A stretch of 54,667 nt of DNA from Geobacteraceae bacterium (GCA_029975275.1 JARKPN010000035.1:1-54667); one strand, 5' to 3'. Positions 43,338 to 52,510 are shown, numbered from the stretch's first letter. Numbers and translations: made by a program. Notes: generated from the sequence alone by a model not told the origin.

Positions 43338-46061
43338 TCAGCTTTCGCAGCGCCTCCTGATCCATTTCTCCACAGAAATGACCGGCAGCACGACGGCCCC
43401 TGCCAGGGCCGCCACCAGCCAGGCCCGGCCGTCCAGCGCAGCCGAGCCGAACAGCCGCTGGAGCGGCGGCAGGTAAATGAAGCAGGCGTGGAGCAGGAGC
43501 AGCACACCGATCCCGGCGAACACCGCGGGATTCGAGAACACGCCCAGGGAAAAGATCGAGTTGCGCAGCGAGCGGCAGTTGAGCAGGTAAAATATCTGCG
43601 AGAAGGTGACCACGGTAACGCAGATGGTCTGGGCTTCGGCCAGGGCCATGGCGTGACGGGCCGCGCCGATCGGGGCGGGTCCGGCGATGAGGAAGTATTC
43701 CCACAGGAACAGGCCGCAGCCGCAGGCGGTCATGAGCGCGGCCACCATCACCAGCCGGTAGATCAGGAAACGGGAGAAGACCGGTTCCGTCGCCGGCCGG
43801 GGGGGGCGGTCCATGGCGTTCGGCTCCAGGGTCTCGAAGGCCAGTGGTATGGAGAGGGTCACGCTGGCCACCAGGTTGATCCAGAGGATCTGGGTCGGCG
43901 ACATGGCCATGAGCAGGACGCCGGCCCCCTCCACGGTCACGGTGGGGAAGAAGAACATGGCCACCGAGAGGATGGCGGCAAGGGCCAGGTTGGTGGGGAG
44001 CACGAAGGCCAGCGACTTGATGAGGTTGTCGTAGACCCGGCGCCCCTCCTCCACCGCGGCGGCGATGGAGGCGAAGTTGTCGTCCATCAGCACCACCTTG
44101 GCCGCCTCCTTGGACACCGAGGTACCGGTAATCCCCATGGCGACGCCGATGTCGGCCCGCTTCAGGGCCGGCGCGTCGTTCACGCCGTCCCCGGTCATGG
44201 CCACCACGTGTCCTTCCGCCTGCAGCGCCCGCACCAGTCCCAGCTTGTGCTCGGGCGCCACCCGCGCGAACACGTTGGTGGTCAGGGCGGCGTCGCGCAG
44301 CTGCCCGTCCGGCAACCCGTCCAGTTCCCGCCCCTGCACGGCCCGTTGGCCCGGCGCCAGCAGGCCCAGCTGGCGGCCTATGGCCTCGGCCGTGACCGGG
44401 TGGTCGCCGGTGATCATCTTCACCGCGATCCCGGCCCGGTGGCAGACCCGGATGGCGTCCAGGGCCTCGCTGCGCGGCGGATCGATCATCCCCATAAGTC
44501 CGGCGAAGCTGAAGCCGTCATCTTCCTCGCCCGGCAGCAGCCGGTCGCACGCATGGCTCTGCTTCCAGGCCAAGGCGATGACGCGCATCCCCTGTCGGGC
44601 ATAGGTCTTCACCGCGGCATGGATGAGGGCCGTCTCCGCCTCGTCGAGCAGACAACGCTGCAGCACGGTCTCCGGCGCGCCCTTCATCAGGATGCGGCCT
44701 GTGCCGTCGATGGCGTGCAGGGTGGCCATGAACTTGGTTTCGGACTCGAACGGGATAACGTCCAGGCGTGGATGGCGTCCCCGCAACTCAGCCCCGGACA
44801 GTCCCCCCTTGAGCCCTGCAACCACCAGGGCCGCCTCCGTGGGATCGCCAACCGGCGTCCAGCTTCCGTCCCGGTCGAGCACGTCGGCGTCGTTGCACAG
44901 CACCCCCATGACCAGCAGATCCCGGAGCCCGGGCGGGAGCGACGCCAGCCGGACGCCGTCGTGCTCCACCTCGCCGTCCGGACTGTAGCCGATCCCGGAA
45001 AAGCGGTATGCGTGGCCGTCGACCCAGGCCGCCTGGACGGTCATCTCGTTGCGGGTCAGGGTGCCGGTCTTGTCAGAGCAGATCACCGTGGTGGCCCCAA
45101 GGGTCTCCACCGCCGGCAGATAGCGGACCACCGCGTGGCGCGACGCCATGCGGCGGACCCCGATGGCCAGGGCTATGGTAACCACCGCCGGCAGCCCTTC
45201 AGGAATGGCCGCCACTGCCAGTGTCACGGCTACCATGAGCGCTTCGCCCAGGGGCGCCTGTTTTATCCAGATGCCGAACCCGATGAGCACCGCGACGATG
45301 GCCAGCACGGCCAGGGTGATCCCGCTGGTCACCCTGGCCAGTTGTCTGGTCAGGGGGGTTACCAGCTGTTCCGTCTGGCCCAGCAGCTCGTTGATCCTCC
45401 CCAGTTCGGTGGCCCCCCCGGTGGCGACCACGACACCCGTGGCCGTACCCTGGATTACCAGGGTGCCGCTGTAGGCCATGCAGAGGCGATCCCCCAGCGG
45501 GGCTTCCGGCGCGGTCGGCTCCGGCAGCTTCGCCGCAGGCAACGACTCGCCCGTGAGGGCGGCTTCCTCGATCAGCAGGTTTTTGGCCTGGAGGAGGCGC
45601 AGGTCGGCCGGGACCTTGTCGCCGCTCTGCAGGGTGACCATGTCGCCCGTCACCAGCTCCCGTGCCGGCAGCGCCACCGGCCGGCCGCCGCGTATGGCGG
45701 TGGCGGTTTCGGGCACCAGGGCCGCCAGCTCCTCGATGGCCTTGCCGGCCCGGTATTCCTGGATGAAACCGATGACGGCGTTGATGATCACCGCACCGAA
45801 CACTACGGCGGAGTCGGTGTACCTGTGCACGACGACCGCGACCACGCCGGCCGCCAGCAGCAGCCAGCCGATGGGGTTGTTAAACTGCCGCCAGAGCATC
45901 CGCCAGGGTCCGTCCCCTCCGCTGCGGGCCAGCTCGTTGGCGCCCTGCTCCCGCAGGCGCCGGGCGGCCTCGTCCGGGCTCAGGCCGTCCGGATCGGTAT
46001 GCAATTCTTCCAGGACTTCCCGGGCAGGGAGGGCATGCCAGGGTCGGGTTTCGTGATGCAT
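43338..46061 (-). CDS. P-type cation ATPase (PacL/SERCA-like IIA; candidate Mn/Ca exporter)
   Basis: A 907-residue P-type pump. In order: N-terminal cation ATPase domain (1-75), actuator TGES (LTGESLPAAK), M4 motif IPEGLPA, phosphorylation Asp in CSDKTGTLT, hinge MTGDGVNDAPAL, and C-terminal M5-M10. M4 is IIA-like, but M6 reads NLVASVTLSIPL and lacks the Asp of the classic Ca site (NLVTDGLPA), so ion specificity is not plain Ca. It is the last gene of a minus-strand cluster that begins with a manganese riboswitch, 17 bases from mltA. The ATG at 46061 with AGGAGA upstream is preferred over a longer frame. Confidence 0.9.
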   Translation of the reverse strand: MHHETRPWHALPAREVLEELHTDPDGLSPDEAARRLREQGANELARSGGDGPWRMLWRQFNNPIGWLLLAAGVVAVVVHRYTDSAVVFGAVIINAVIGFIQEYRAGKAIEELAALVPETATAIRGGRPVALPARELVTGDMVTLQSGDKVPADLRLLQAKNLLIEEAALTGESLPAAKLPEPTAPEAPLGDRLCMAYSGTLVIQGTATGVVVATGGATELGRINELLGQTEQLVTPLTRQLARVTSGITLAVLAIVAVLIGFGIWIKQAPLGEALMVAVTLAVAAIPEGLPAVVTIALAIGVRRMASRHAVVRYLPAVETLGATTVICSDKTGTLTRNEMTVQAAWVDGHAYRFSGIGYSPDGEVEHDGVRLASLPPGLRDLLVMGVLCNDADVLDRDGSWTPVGDPTEAALVVAGLKGGLSGAELRGRHPRLDVIPFESETKFMATLHAIDGTGRILMKGAPETVLQRCLLDEAETALIHAAVKTYARQGMRVIALAWKQSHACDRLLPGEEDDGFSFAGLMGMIDPPRSEALDAIRVCHRAGIAVKMITGDHPVTAEAIGRQLGLLAPGQRAVQGRELDGLPDGQLRDAALTTNVFARVAPEHKLGLVRALQAEGHVVAMTGDGVNDAPALKRADIGVAMGITGTSVSKEAAKVVLMDDNFASIAAAVEEGRRVYDNLIKSLAFVLPTNLALAAILSVAMFFFPTVTVEGAGVLLMAMSPTQILWINLVASVTLSIPLAFETLEPNAMDRPPRPATEPVFSRFLIYRLVMVAALMTACGCGLFLWEYFLIAGPAPIGAARHAMALAEAQTICVTVVTFSQIFYLLNCRSLRNSIFSLGVFSNPAVFAGIGVLLLLHACFIYLPPLQRLFGSAALDGRAWLVAALAGAVVLPVISVEKWIRRRCES

Positions 46062-46078
46062 GGGATTCTCCTGGTTGT

Positions 46079-47269
46079 TCACGGACCCCGGGGAGCGCTT
46101 TCCCTGGGCAGCAGCAGCCACTTCCTTCCGGTTTGCTTCATCCCGCGGGCGCGGGTACCGGCTTCATCCCCGAATCCCCAGAAAAAGTCTACCCGCACCG
46201 GGCCCCGGATGGCTGCGCCGGTATCCTGGGCCAGCATCAGGCGGTTCAGCGGCCTGTCCGAGAGGGGGAGCGTGGTTGCCAGGAACAGCGGCGCCCCCAG
46301 GGGGATGAAGTCCCGATCCACGGCCACCGAGCGGCCGCCGGTGAGCGGAACGCCCAGGGCTCCGGGCGGGCCGGTCAGGTCGTCGGGCAGCTCTCTGAAG
46401 AAGATGTAGCTCGGGTTCAGGTTGAGCAGCCTGCCCAGCCGGTCGGGATTCCGTTGGCCCCAACGCTTGATTCCCAGCTCGGAGGCCTCGCTCGGTTTCA
46501 GTTCCCCCTGCTCGATGAGTATCTTTGCCACCGAGCGGAACGGGTGGCCGTTCTGGCCAGCATAGCCGACCCGGATGCGTGTTCCGTTGGGCAGCTCGAT
46601 GCGTCCCGAACCCTCGATATGCAGGTAGAAGAGCTCCACCGGGTCCTCGGCCCAGGCGATGGGCGTTGCGCGGAACCCCTGGATTCCCTTGACTATTTCT
46701 TCCCTGGTATAGTAGGGGACCAGCCGGTTGCCGACCAGCCTGCCGCGCAGCCACCTGAACTTCAGCTCCGGATGGAAGTTCGACAGATCGACCGAAACCA
46801 GGTCGTCGGGCAGGCCGTAGATCGGGTAGCGGGCACGTTCGGTCCTGGTGCGGTCGCCGCGGAGGCTCGGCTCGTAGTAGCCCGTTACCAGACCCCACGG
46901 AGCACCGTCCTTATCCATGACCTCGTGGGGTTGAAAATGCCGCTGAAAGAAGTCGCGAATGGCGTTTCGATCACGGCTGTCGACTGACCGCGAAAGCTCG
47001 CACACCCGCCGCCAGGCAGGGTCTTTTTCCATGGCCTTGCAGGATTGCCGCCAGGCGGGCCATGCTTCGACCAGGTCGTCCTCCTTCCAGCCCGGCAGGT
47101 CGGCCCAGCCGGCCGGCCGCAGGTGCGGGGTCGTTGCGGGCCGGTCCGGGGCCTTGGACGGAGCCGCAGGCGGGGGGGCCGGCTGCGGCGGCGCGACCGG
47201 TACCGGCACCCCCGCGCACCCCGCCAGGGTCAGCAGGAAACCCAGGTATGCCACGGGGAACGTCCTCAT
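46079..47269 (-). CDS. mltA: Membrane-bound lytic murein transglycosylase A
   Basis: A 396-residue outer-membrane lipoprotein that cleaves peptidoglycan glycan strands. The lipobox LAGC gives lipidated Cys18, followed by a proline-rich linker. The MltA domain and the catalytic 3D region are visible: GYYEPSLRG, FYLHIEGSG and MLAQDTGAAIRG with the active-site Asp. The ATG at 47269 has GAGGTGA upstream and begins four bases after the zinc-ribbon stop. It is read between UPF0182/zinc ribbon and the P-type ATPase. Confidence 0.94.
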   Translation of the reverse strand: MRTFPVAYLGFLLTLAGCAGVPVPVAPPQPAPPPAAPSKAPDRPATTPHLRPAGWADLPGWKEDDLVEAWPAWRQSCKAMEKDPAWRRVCELSRSVDSRDRNAIRDFFQRHFQPHEVMDKDGAPWGLVTGYYEPSLRGDRTRTERARYPIYGLPDDLVSVDLSNFHPELKFRWLRGRLVGNRLVPYYTREEIVKGIQGFRATPIAWAEDPVELFYLHIEGSGRIELPNGTRIRVGYAGQNGHPFRSVAKILIEQGELKPSEASELGIKRWGQRNPDRLGRLLNLNPSYIFFRELPDDLTGPPGALGVPLTGGRSVAVDRDFIPLGAPLFLATTLPLSDRPLNRLMLAQDTGAAIRGPVRVDFFWGFGDEAGTRARGMKQTGRKWLLLPRESAPRGP

Positions 47270-47273
47270 CCCG

Positions 47274-47453
47274 TCACCTCGGTTTTCGCTTGCCGGCGGA
47301 CCGGGGTGCACGGCCGGCCCCTGTGTCTGCCGTGCTTCCTTCGAACCAGTAGCCGCACATGAGACAGGACAGGCCGTCGGCTATGGAGCTGTTTTGTGCC
47401 GCCGATGCGTATCGATACAGACCGTTGTTCGTTCCGCATTTGGGACAGGGCAT
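47274..47453 (-). CDS. 59-residue zinc-ribbon microprotein
   Basis: A small protein with one zinc ribbon: CPKCG (Cys3, Cys6) and CLMCG (Cys30, Cys33), then a basic, disordered tail rich in Arg, Lys and Ala. AAAGGAG is six bases before the ATG, and the codons are strongly G/C-ending. Its stop is four bases before the mltA ATG, so translation is coupled. The family is not one I recognise. A metal-sensing or RNA-binding role fits its shape but is speculation. Confidence 0.75.
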   Translation of the reverse strand: MPCPKCGTNNGLYRYASAAQNSSIADGLSCLMCGYWFEGSTADTGAGRAPRSAGKRKPR

Positions 47454-47551
47454 GGTGGTCTCCTTTCAGGCGTTTCTCAAGGGGAGGGCCTCCGCGGCGG
47501 CGGACACCCCGTCAATGGCGACCCTTCCCCCTGAAACCCGTTGGAAGGGGG

Positions 47552-50233
47552 TTATTTCGCCATTTTCTGCAGCACCTGGCGCAGTTTGCGCAACTCCTCG
47601 CCGTAGCCGGCCCAGTCGCCCTGGCGCTGCAGGGTGACGGCCTTGTCGTAGATGGTCATGGCCTCCCGCGCCAGGTCGGAAGGCGAAGACTGCCGGTCCG
47701 GAGGGGTCGCGGCGGCAGCAGCGGCAGTCGGCCGTTTCCCGCCGAACAGCCGCTGCAGGGCCAGTTCCAGGTTCTCCTCCATGATTACCTCGTCCCCGTA
47801 GGCCACGATGACCCGCCGGAGTTCGGGCAGACCGGACTTGTCCGCCGCCGCCAGGTAGAGCGGCTGCACGTAGAGAAGCGACTTCTCGATGGGTATCACC
47901 AGCATGCTCCCCCGGATCACCTGCGAGCCACGCTGGCTCCAGAGGGTCAACTGCTGGGAGATGTAGGCGTCCTGGTTGATGCGGGCGTCTATCTGCTTCG
48001 GGCCGTAGACCAGCCGGTCCCTGGGGAAGGTATAGACCAGGAGCTTGCCGTAGTTGGGCTCGTCGCAGCGGGCCGTAAGCCAGGCCGCAAGGTTGTCCCG
48101 CTTGGAGGGGGTGAACGGCAGCAGAAGGATGTATTCCTCCTGTTTTTCCCCCGGCAGCTTCATGATGGTGTAGTAGGGCTCCATGCGCTGTTCGCCCAGC
48201 ACCGGGATATCCCACAGGTTCTCCTTGTTGTAGAAGACCTTGGGGTCGGTCATGTGATAGGCGGAGAACATGGCCGCCTGAACCTGCATGAACTGGTGGG
48301 GATAGCGCACGTGCCTGCGCAGGTCCTCCGGCATGTCGGACAGGGGTTTGAACAGCTTGGGAAAGATGCGGCCGTAGACCCGCACCATGACGTCGCCCGG
48401 GTCGCTGACATAGAAATCCAGGGTGCCGTCATAGGCATCCACCACCGCCTTGACCGAGTTGCGCATGTAGTTGACGCCCCCCTTGAGCGGTTGAGAATAG
48501 GGGAGCCGGTCCGAAACGGTGTAGGCGTCGATGATCCATTTCAGGCCGCCCTTGTCGGTCACCACCATGTAGGGGTCGGCGTCGAAGCGCAGGAAGGGGG
48601 CCGCCGTCCTGACTCGTTCGTTAATGTTCCTGTAGTACAGGATACGGCTCTCGGAGGTTATGTCCGATGACAGGAGGATCTTCTCGGTCCTGAAGCGGGC
48701 CGCGAACAGGGCTTTTCGCCCCAGCGAGTCCAGGGGGACCCCGCCCGTGCCGCCGTAGGTGGTGCTGATGTTGCCGGTGGCGGTGGGATAGCTGAATTCC
48801 GGAACCCGGGTCTTGACGATGACGTAGTCGTTGGACTGCTCGCCGTAGTAGATCTCGGGTCTGTCCACCTTGACGTCGGCCAGGCTCACCGGCGGGATGT
48901 CCTTGACGAAGAACTCGGGCAGCCCTTCCGCGCTGATCCGGCTCACCGGGCCGAAGGTCAGGCCGTTGCCGTGGGTGAATATGAGCCGTTCGTTGATCCA
49001 GGACTTGCTGGGGAGGTCGTCGTAGGAGAGCTCGCGCGGGGAGAGCATCACCTGGGTATAGCGGCCGTTCACCGTGTAGCGGTCGTTGTCCACGTCGAAG
49101 AACTTGTAGTAGGTGCGGATCTGCTGCAGCTGGCTGTAGGTCCTGAGCAGTGGGGCGTGGTCCCAGAGCCGGATGTTCCTGATGGTGGCGTCGTTTGCGG
49201 CGATGTCTGCGGCGGTCAGCCGGTAGTCCACGTCAAAAGGGATGGTCTCGATCCGGTCCAGGTTGTAGCCCAGGCGGGTGAAGCGGATGTTGTGCTCGAT
49301 AAAGGGCGATTCAAGGGCCAGCTCGTTAGGCGCGACCTTGAACTTCTGCAGCAGGCCCGGGTACAGCTTGATGCCGACCCCGTAGACGGCCAGAACGGCC
49401 AGCGGCGCGGCTATGGCCATGCGCCACCTGCCGCTCCATACGCCGACCGCCAGGGCCACCCCCGCAAGGGGCGTCGCAAAGGCCAGCAGCCGGTAGACCG
49501 GCAGCCGGGCCTTCACGTCGGTGTAGCCCGCCCCGTGGACCAGCCCGTCGCCCGACAGCAGCAGGCGGAAGCCGTCCAGGTAGAAACCGGCCGCCGTCAC
49601 CAGCAGGAACAGCCCGGCCAGGACCGCCAGGTGCCGCCTCACCGCGGGGTTCACCGACACGCCCCTCTCCGTGAGCGTGATGCCGCCCCGCACATAATAC
49701 AGGGCGGCGCAGACGACCGCGCTGGCGATCAGGACGAACCCGGCATAGGCCTTGAGAAACTCCAGCACCGGCAACCGGAACAGGTAGAAGCCGATGTCCC
49801 TGCCAAATACCGGGTCCACGCCGCCCACCTGGACCGCGTTGCCGAACAGGAGGAATTTTTCCCACTGCACGGCGGCCCACTGGCCGGCGAACAGGGCCAG
49901 GAGCAGAGCGGCTACGATGCCGAGCGGCCTGGCCAGTCGCTCCAGCTCGTCCCGCTTGAGTCGGTAGATATTCGTCCCCTGCATGAAGACCTCTGCCTGG
50001 GGAAAGCGCTGCCGGCCGACAAGCAGCAGGTTGCCCAGGATGACGCAGAGCAGGAGGCCGCCGGCTCCGACTCCGGCAAGGATCTTGGCGGACAGGGTGG
50101 TGGTGAAGACGGAGCCGAGGCCGGTCTCCACGAAGAACAGCCAATCGGTATAGAGCTGCAGCAGGGAGAAGACGGACGGCAACAGCAGAACCACGGCGCC
50201 TAGCACGATATAGAGCCTTTTTCCGGTCAACAT
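47552..50233 (-). CDS. UPF0182 family membrane protein
   Basis: An 893-residue protein of the UPF0182 family, found in actinobacteria, cyanobacteria and some proteobacteria and without known function. The N-terminal third (about 1-290) has roughly seven membrane helices; the rest is a large soluble domain, presumably outside, with conserved blocks IRLWDHAPLLRTYSQLQ, FTHGNGLTFGPV and YGEQSNDYVIVKT. A short coiled segment rich in Ala/Pro precedes the C-terminus. GAAGGAGG precedes the ATG. It is the first large gene downstream of the manganese riboswitch at 50542-50648. Confidence 0.93.
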   Translation of the reverse strand: MLTGKRLYIVLGAVVLLLPSVFSLLQLYTDWLFFVETGLGSVFTTTLSAKILAGVGAGGLLLCVILGNLLLVGRQRFPQAEVFMQGTNIYRLKRDELERLARPLGIVAALLLALFAGQWAAVQWEKFLLFGNAVQVGGVDPVFGRDIGFYLFRLPVLEFLKAYAGFVLIASAVVCAALYYVRGGITLTERGVSVNPAVRRHLAVLAGLFLLVTAAGFYLDGFRLLLSGDGLVHGAGYTDVKARLPVYRLLAFATPLAGVALAVGVWSGRWRMAIAAPLAVLAVYGVGIKLYPGLLQKFKVAPNELALESPFIEHNIRFTRLGYNLDRIETIPFDVDYRLTAADIAANDATIRNIRLWDHAPLLRTYSQLQQIRTYYKFFDVDNDRYTVNGRYTQVMLSPRELSYDDLPSKSWINERLIFTHGNGLTFGPVSRISAEGLPEFFVKDIPPVSLADVKVDRPEIYYGEQSNDYVIVKTRVPEFSYPTATGNISTTYGGTGGVPLDSLGRKALFAARFRTEKILLSSDITSESRILYYRNINERVRTAAPFLRFDADPYMVVTDKGGLKWIIDAYTVSDRLPYSQPLKGGVNYMRNSVKAVVDAYDGTLDFYVSDPGDVMVRVYGRIFPKLFKPLSDMPEDLRRHVRYPHQFMQVQAAMFSAYHMTDPKVFYNKENLWDIPVLGEQRMEPYYTIMKLPGEKQEEYILLLPFTPSKRDNLAAWLTARCDEPNYGKLLVYTFPRDRLVYGPKQIDARINQDAYISQQLTLWSQRGSQVIRGSMLVIPIEKSLLYVQPLYLAAADKSGLPELRRVIVAYGDEVIMEENLELALQRLFGGKRPTAAAAAATPPDRQSSPSDLAREAMTIYDKAVTLQRQGDWAGYGEELRKLRQVLQKMAK

Positions 50234-50248
50234 CGGATCCTCCTTCGG

Positions 50249-50476
50249 TTACGCCGCCTCTGTGACGGCATGGCAGTATGCAGATGGAAAGCAAATCTGG
50301 TTGATGCGGTCGTGCTCTTCCCGCGCGCCCGGGCATAAGGACGGTACGTGGTGACCTCGGGCTGAGCGCGGAGCGGTAAACGGGTAAACAGGATGCTGGA
50401 GCAGGGACGTCCCGGCGCGGCCCCCGAGAGATGAGGTTGGAGAAAAGGGCCGAGCTGTTTCGAATCGGTTCACCAC
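50249..50476 (-). CDS. Doubtful 75-codon ORF in the riboswitch leader
   Basis: A GTG at 50476 has GGAGG six bases upstream, and the stop is 15 bases before the UPF0182 ATG. Against coding: the third positions are much less G/C-biased than the neighbours, with rare codons (CGA, TTA, TCT), and the product resembles nothing I know. It could be a leader peptide or chance. Confidence 0.2.
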   Translation of the reverse strand: MVNRFETARPFSPTSSLGGRAGTSLLQHPVYPFTAPRSARGHHVPSLCPGAREEHDRINQICFPSAYCHAVTEAA

Positions 50477-50504
50477 TTATTGCCTCCGACGTGTCGCCGG
50501 GGTA

Positions 50505-50551
50505 ATAAAAAAGACCTTTAGCCGCGGCGTACCTGCCTGGATAAAGGTCTT
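50505..50551 (-). terminator. Riboswitch-controlled intrinsic terminator
   Basis: On the minus strand a stem of 13 bp with one mismatch (50551-50539 with 50523-50511) is followed by UUUUUUAUUA. Its 5' arm is the same sequence (AAGACCUUUA) that closes the P1 stem of the aptamer, so aptamer and terminator cannot coexist. Confidence 0.85.
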
Positions 50552-50648
50552 GCGGACGATTGCTGTCGCCCCCGGCCCGGGTCTGGCGACCGTATTGACG
50601 AGCTCGGGGCCGGCCATGTCTCCGGCCGGTTGCTACTCCCCTTTAGGG
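50542..50648 (-). ncRNA. yybP-ykoY manganese riboswitch aptamer
   Basis: The minus-strand RNA carries the family hallmarks: the 5' block CUAAAGGGGAGUAGC, the internal CGUCAAUACG, a GUCGCC/GGCGAC helix, and the 3' block GCAAGACCUUU that pairs with AAAGG to form P1. A second helix is CCGGCC/GGCCGG. These match the conserved metal-binding loops of the known Mn2+ riboswitch. Since P1 excludes the downstream terminator, Mn2+ binding should turn transcription on. The nearest minus-strand gene is UPF0182, then the zinc ribbon, mltA and the P-type ATPase. Confidence 0.87.
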
Positions 50649-50652
50649 GACA

Positions 50653-50682
50653 AGACTATCCTGTATCCGGCAATCCTGTCAA
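50653..50682 (-). promoter_or_regulatory. Promoter upstream of the manganese riboswitch
   Basis: On the minus strand TTGACA (50682-50677), 18 bases, TAGTCT (50658-50653), just before the aptamer. AAGACTAT occurs twice here (50652-50659 and 50681-50688). Confidence 0.5.
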
Positions 50683-50707
50683 GACTATTTTTTCCGGTAA
50701 CCGGATC

Positions 50708-50736
50708 TTGCATTAATCCATGGGATGGGGAATAAT
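50708..50736 (+). promoter_or_regulatory. Promoter of dapF-nfo-macro operon
   Basis: TTGCAT at 50708-50713, 17 bases, AATAAT at 50731-50736, about 45 bases before the dapF ATG. It is back to back with the riboswitch promoter. Confidence 0.55.
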
Positions 50737-50781
50737 CGCTTACGTTGCAGACGGATTCATTTATATTCAAGGAGTGTTGGA

Positions 50782-51618
50782 ATGAAATTCACCAAGATGC
50801 AGGGTGCCGGTAACGACTATGTATATGTGAATTGTTTTGAGGAGTGCCCGGACAACCCCGCCGAAGTGGCGCGCAAGGTATCCAACCGGAACTTCGGCAT
50901 CGGTTCCGACGGCCTCATCCTGATAATGCCCTCGTCGGTCGCGGACGTGCGGATGCGGATGTTCAACTCCGACGGTTCCGAGTCGGAGATGTGCGGGAAC
51001 GGCATCCGTTGCGTGGCGAAATACGCCTACGACCACGGGATCGTGGGCAAGAAGGAGATAACGGCCGAGACAGGCGCCGGAATTCTCACCCTGCAGCTGT
51101 TCACCGATACCGCGGACAAGGTGGAGAAGGTCCGGGTCAACATGGGCGAGCCGAGGCTGACCCGCGCGGAGATCCCCATGATCGGCGACGGCGCTGGCCG
51201 GGTGGTGGACGAGCCGCTCAACATCCTCCACTCGGTCTTCAGGATCACCTGCGTCTCCATGGGAAACCCCCACTGCGTCATCTTCGTGGACGACGTGGAG
51301 AACTTCCCGGTCGAGAAGTACGGACCGCTCATCGAGAACCACGAGCTGTTCCCCAGGAGAACCAACGTGGAATTCGTCCATGTCGTCTCCCGCAACGAGG
51401 TCCGGCAGCGGACCTGGGAGCGCGGGGCGGGTGAGACCCTGGCCTGCGGTACCGGAGCCAGCGCGGTCACCGTGGCGGGGGTGCTGAACAACCTGACCGA
51501 GCGGCGGATCGTCAACCACCTGTCCGGCGGCGACCTGGAGATGGAGTGGCCCGAAAACGGGCCGGTCTTCATGACCGGTCCGGCGGTTGAGGTGTTCCGG
51601 GGAGAGATCGATATTTGA
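50782..51618 (+). CDS. dapF: Diaminopimelate epimerase
   Basis: Converts LL- to meso-diaminopimelate for lysine and peptidoglycan. The 278-residue protein has both catalytic cysteines, in EMCGNGIRC and LACGTGASA, and the N-terminus [18 protein letters not shown] precedes the ATG. It heads a three-gene operon with nfo and a macro-domain gene; this grouping has no obvious metabolic logic. Confidence 0.97.
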   Translation: MKFTKMQGAGNDYVYVNCFEECPDNPAEVARKVSNRNFGIGSDGLILIMPSSVADVRMRMFNSDGSESEMCGNGIRCVAKYAYDHGIVGKKEITAETGAGILTLQLFTDTADKVEKVRVNMGEPRLTRAEIPMIGDGAGRVVDEPLNILHSVFRITCVSMGNPHCVIFVDDVENFPVEKYGPLIENHELFPRRTNVEFVHVVSRNEVRQRTWERGAGETLACGTGASAVTVAGVLNNLTERRIVNHLSGGDLEMEWPENGPVFMTGPAVEVFRGEIDI

Positions 51619-51629
51619 GAGGATATTCC

Positions 51630-52478
51630 ATGGACTATCTCGGCGCGCACATGTCGATATCGGGCGGGCTGCACAAGGCGGTGGAACGCGGCCTGGCGGC
51701 CGGTTGCGGCGTGATCCAGCTCTTCACCCAGAACTCCAACCAGTGGCGGGGGAAGCCGGTCTCCGACTCGGAGGCGGCCCTGTTCCGGGAGCGGAGGGAG
51801 GAGTCGGGGCTGCACGACGTGGTCTCCCACGACATCTACCTGATCAACCTGGCAGCCGCGCCGGGCGAGGTGCGGGACAAGAGCCTGGCCGGCTTCCTTG
51901 AGGAGATGGAGCGCTGCGCCCGGCTCGGCATCGACAAGATCGTCATGCACCCCGGCTCCCACCTGGGAGAGGGGGAGGAGACCGGCATCGGCCGTATCGT
52001 CGATGCCTTCGACCTGCTGTTCGAAAAGGGGAGGGACTTTACCGGCAAGGTGCTGCTGGAGACCACCGCCGGCCAGGGGAGCAACCTGGGGTACCGCTTC
52101 GAGCACCTGCGGGAGATCCGGGACCGCTCCGCCCATCCCCGCCGGTTCGGCATCTGCTACGACACCTGTCATACCTTTGCAGCCGGGTACGACATCACCA
52201 CCGAGTCGGGGTATCGCAGCGTATTCGAGGAATTCGACCGGGTGCTGGGCCTGGAGAACCTGCTGGCGTTTCACTTCAACGATTCGAAGAAGGGGCTGAA
52301 CTGCCGGGTGGACCGTCACGAGCATATCGGACAGGGCTCCATGGGGCTGTCCGGTTTCCGGTTTATCATGAACGACGAGCGGTTCTCCCGCATCCCCAAG
52401 ATCCTGGAGACCCCCAAGGGGGACAGGGACGAGATGGACGCCGTAAACCTGAAGACGCTCCGCGACCTGGTGGAATGA
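51630..52478 (+). CDS. nfo: Endonuclease IV
   Basis: An AP endonuclease of base excision repair, 282 residues. It is a TIM barrel with three-metal ligands: [45 protein letters not shown] and HEHIGQG are all in order. The ATG at 51630 with GAGAGGA upstream is preferred to a TTG 15 bases earlier. It lies 11 bases after dapF. Confidence 0.96.
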   Translation: MDYLGAHMSISGGLHKAVERGLAAGCGVIQLFTQNSNQWRGKPVSDSEAALFRERREESGLHDVVSHDIYLINLAAAPGEVRDKSLAGFLEEMERCARLGIDKIVMHPGSHLGEGEETGIGRIVDAFDLLFEKGRDFTGKVLLETTAGQGSNLGYRFEHLREIRDRSAHPRRFGICYDTCHTFAAGYDITTESGYRSVFEEFDRVLGLENLLAFHFNDSKKGLNCRVDRHEHIGQGSMGLSGFRFIMNDERFSRIPKILETPKGDRDEMDAVNLKTLRDLVE

Positions 52479-52510
52479 GGGCCACGCGCGGCAGCATGAG
52501 GAGGCCGGCC

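Noticed and set aside
43062-46409. A 1115-codon plus-strand frame opposite the P-type ATPase
   Set aside because: Low-complexity composition (Gly, Arg, Gln, His), no motifs, and the ATPase on the minus strand is intact.
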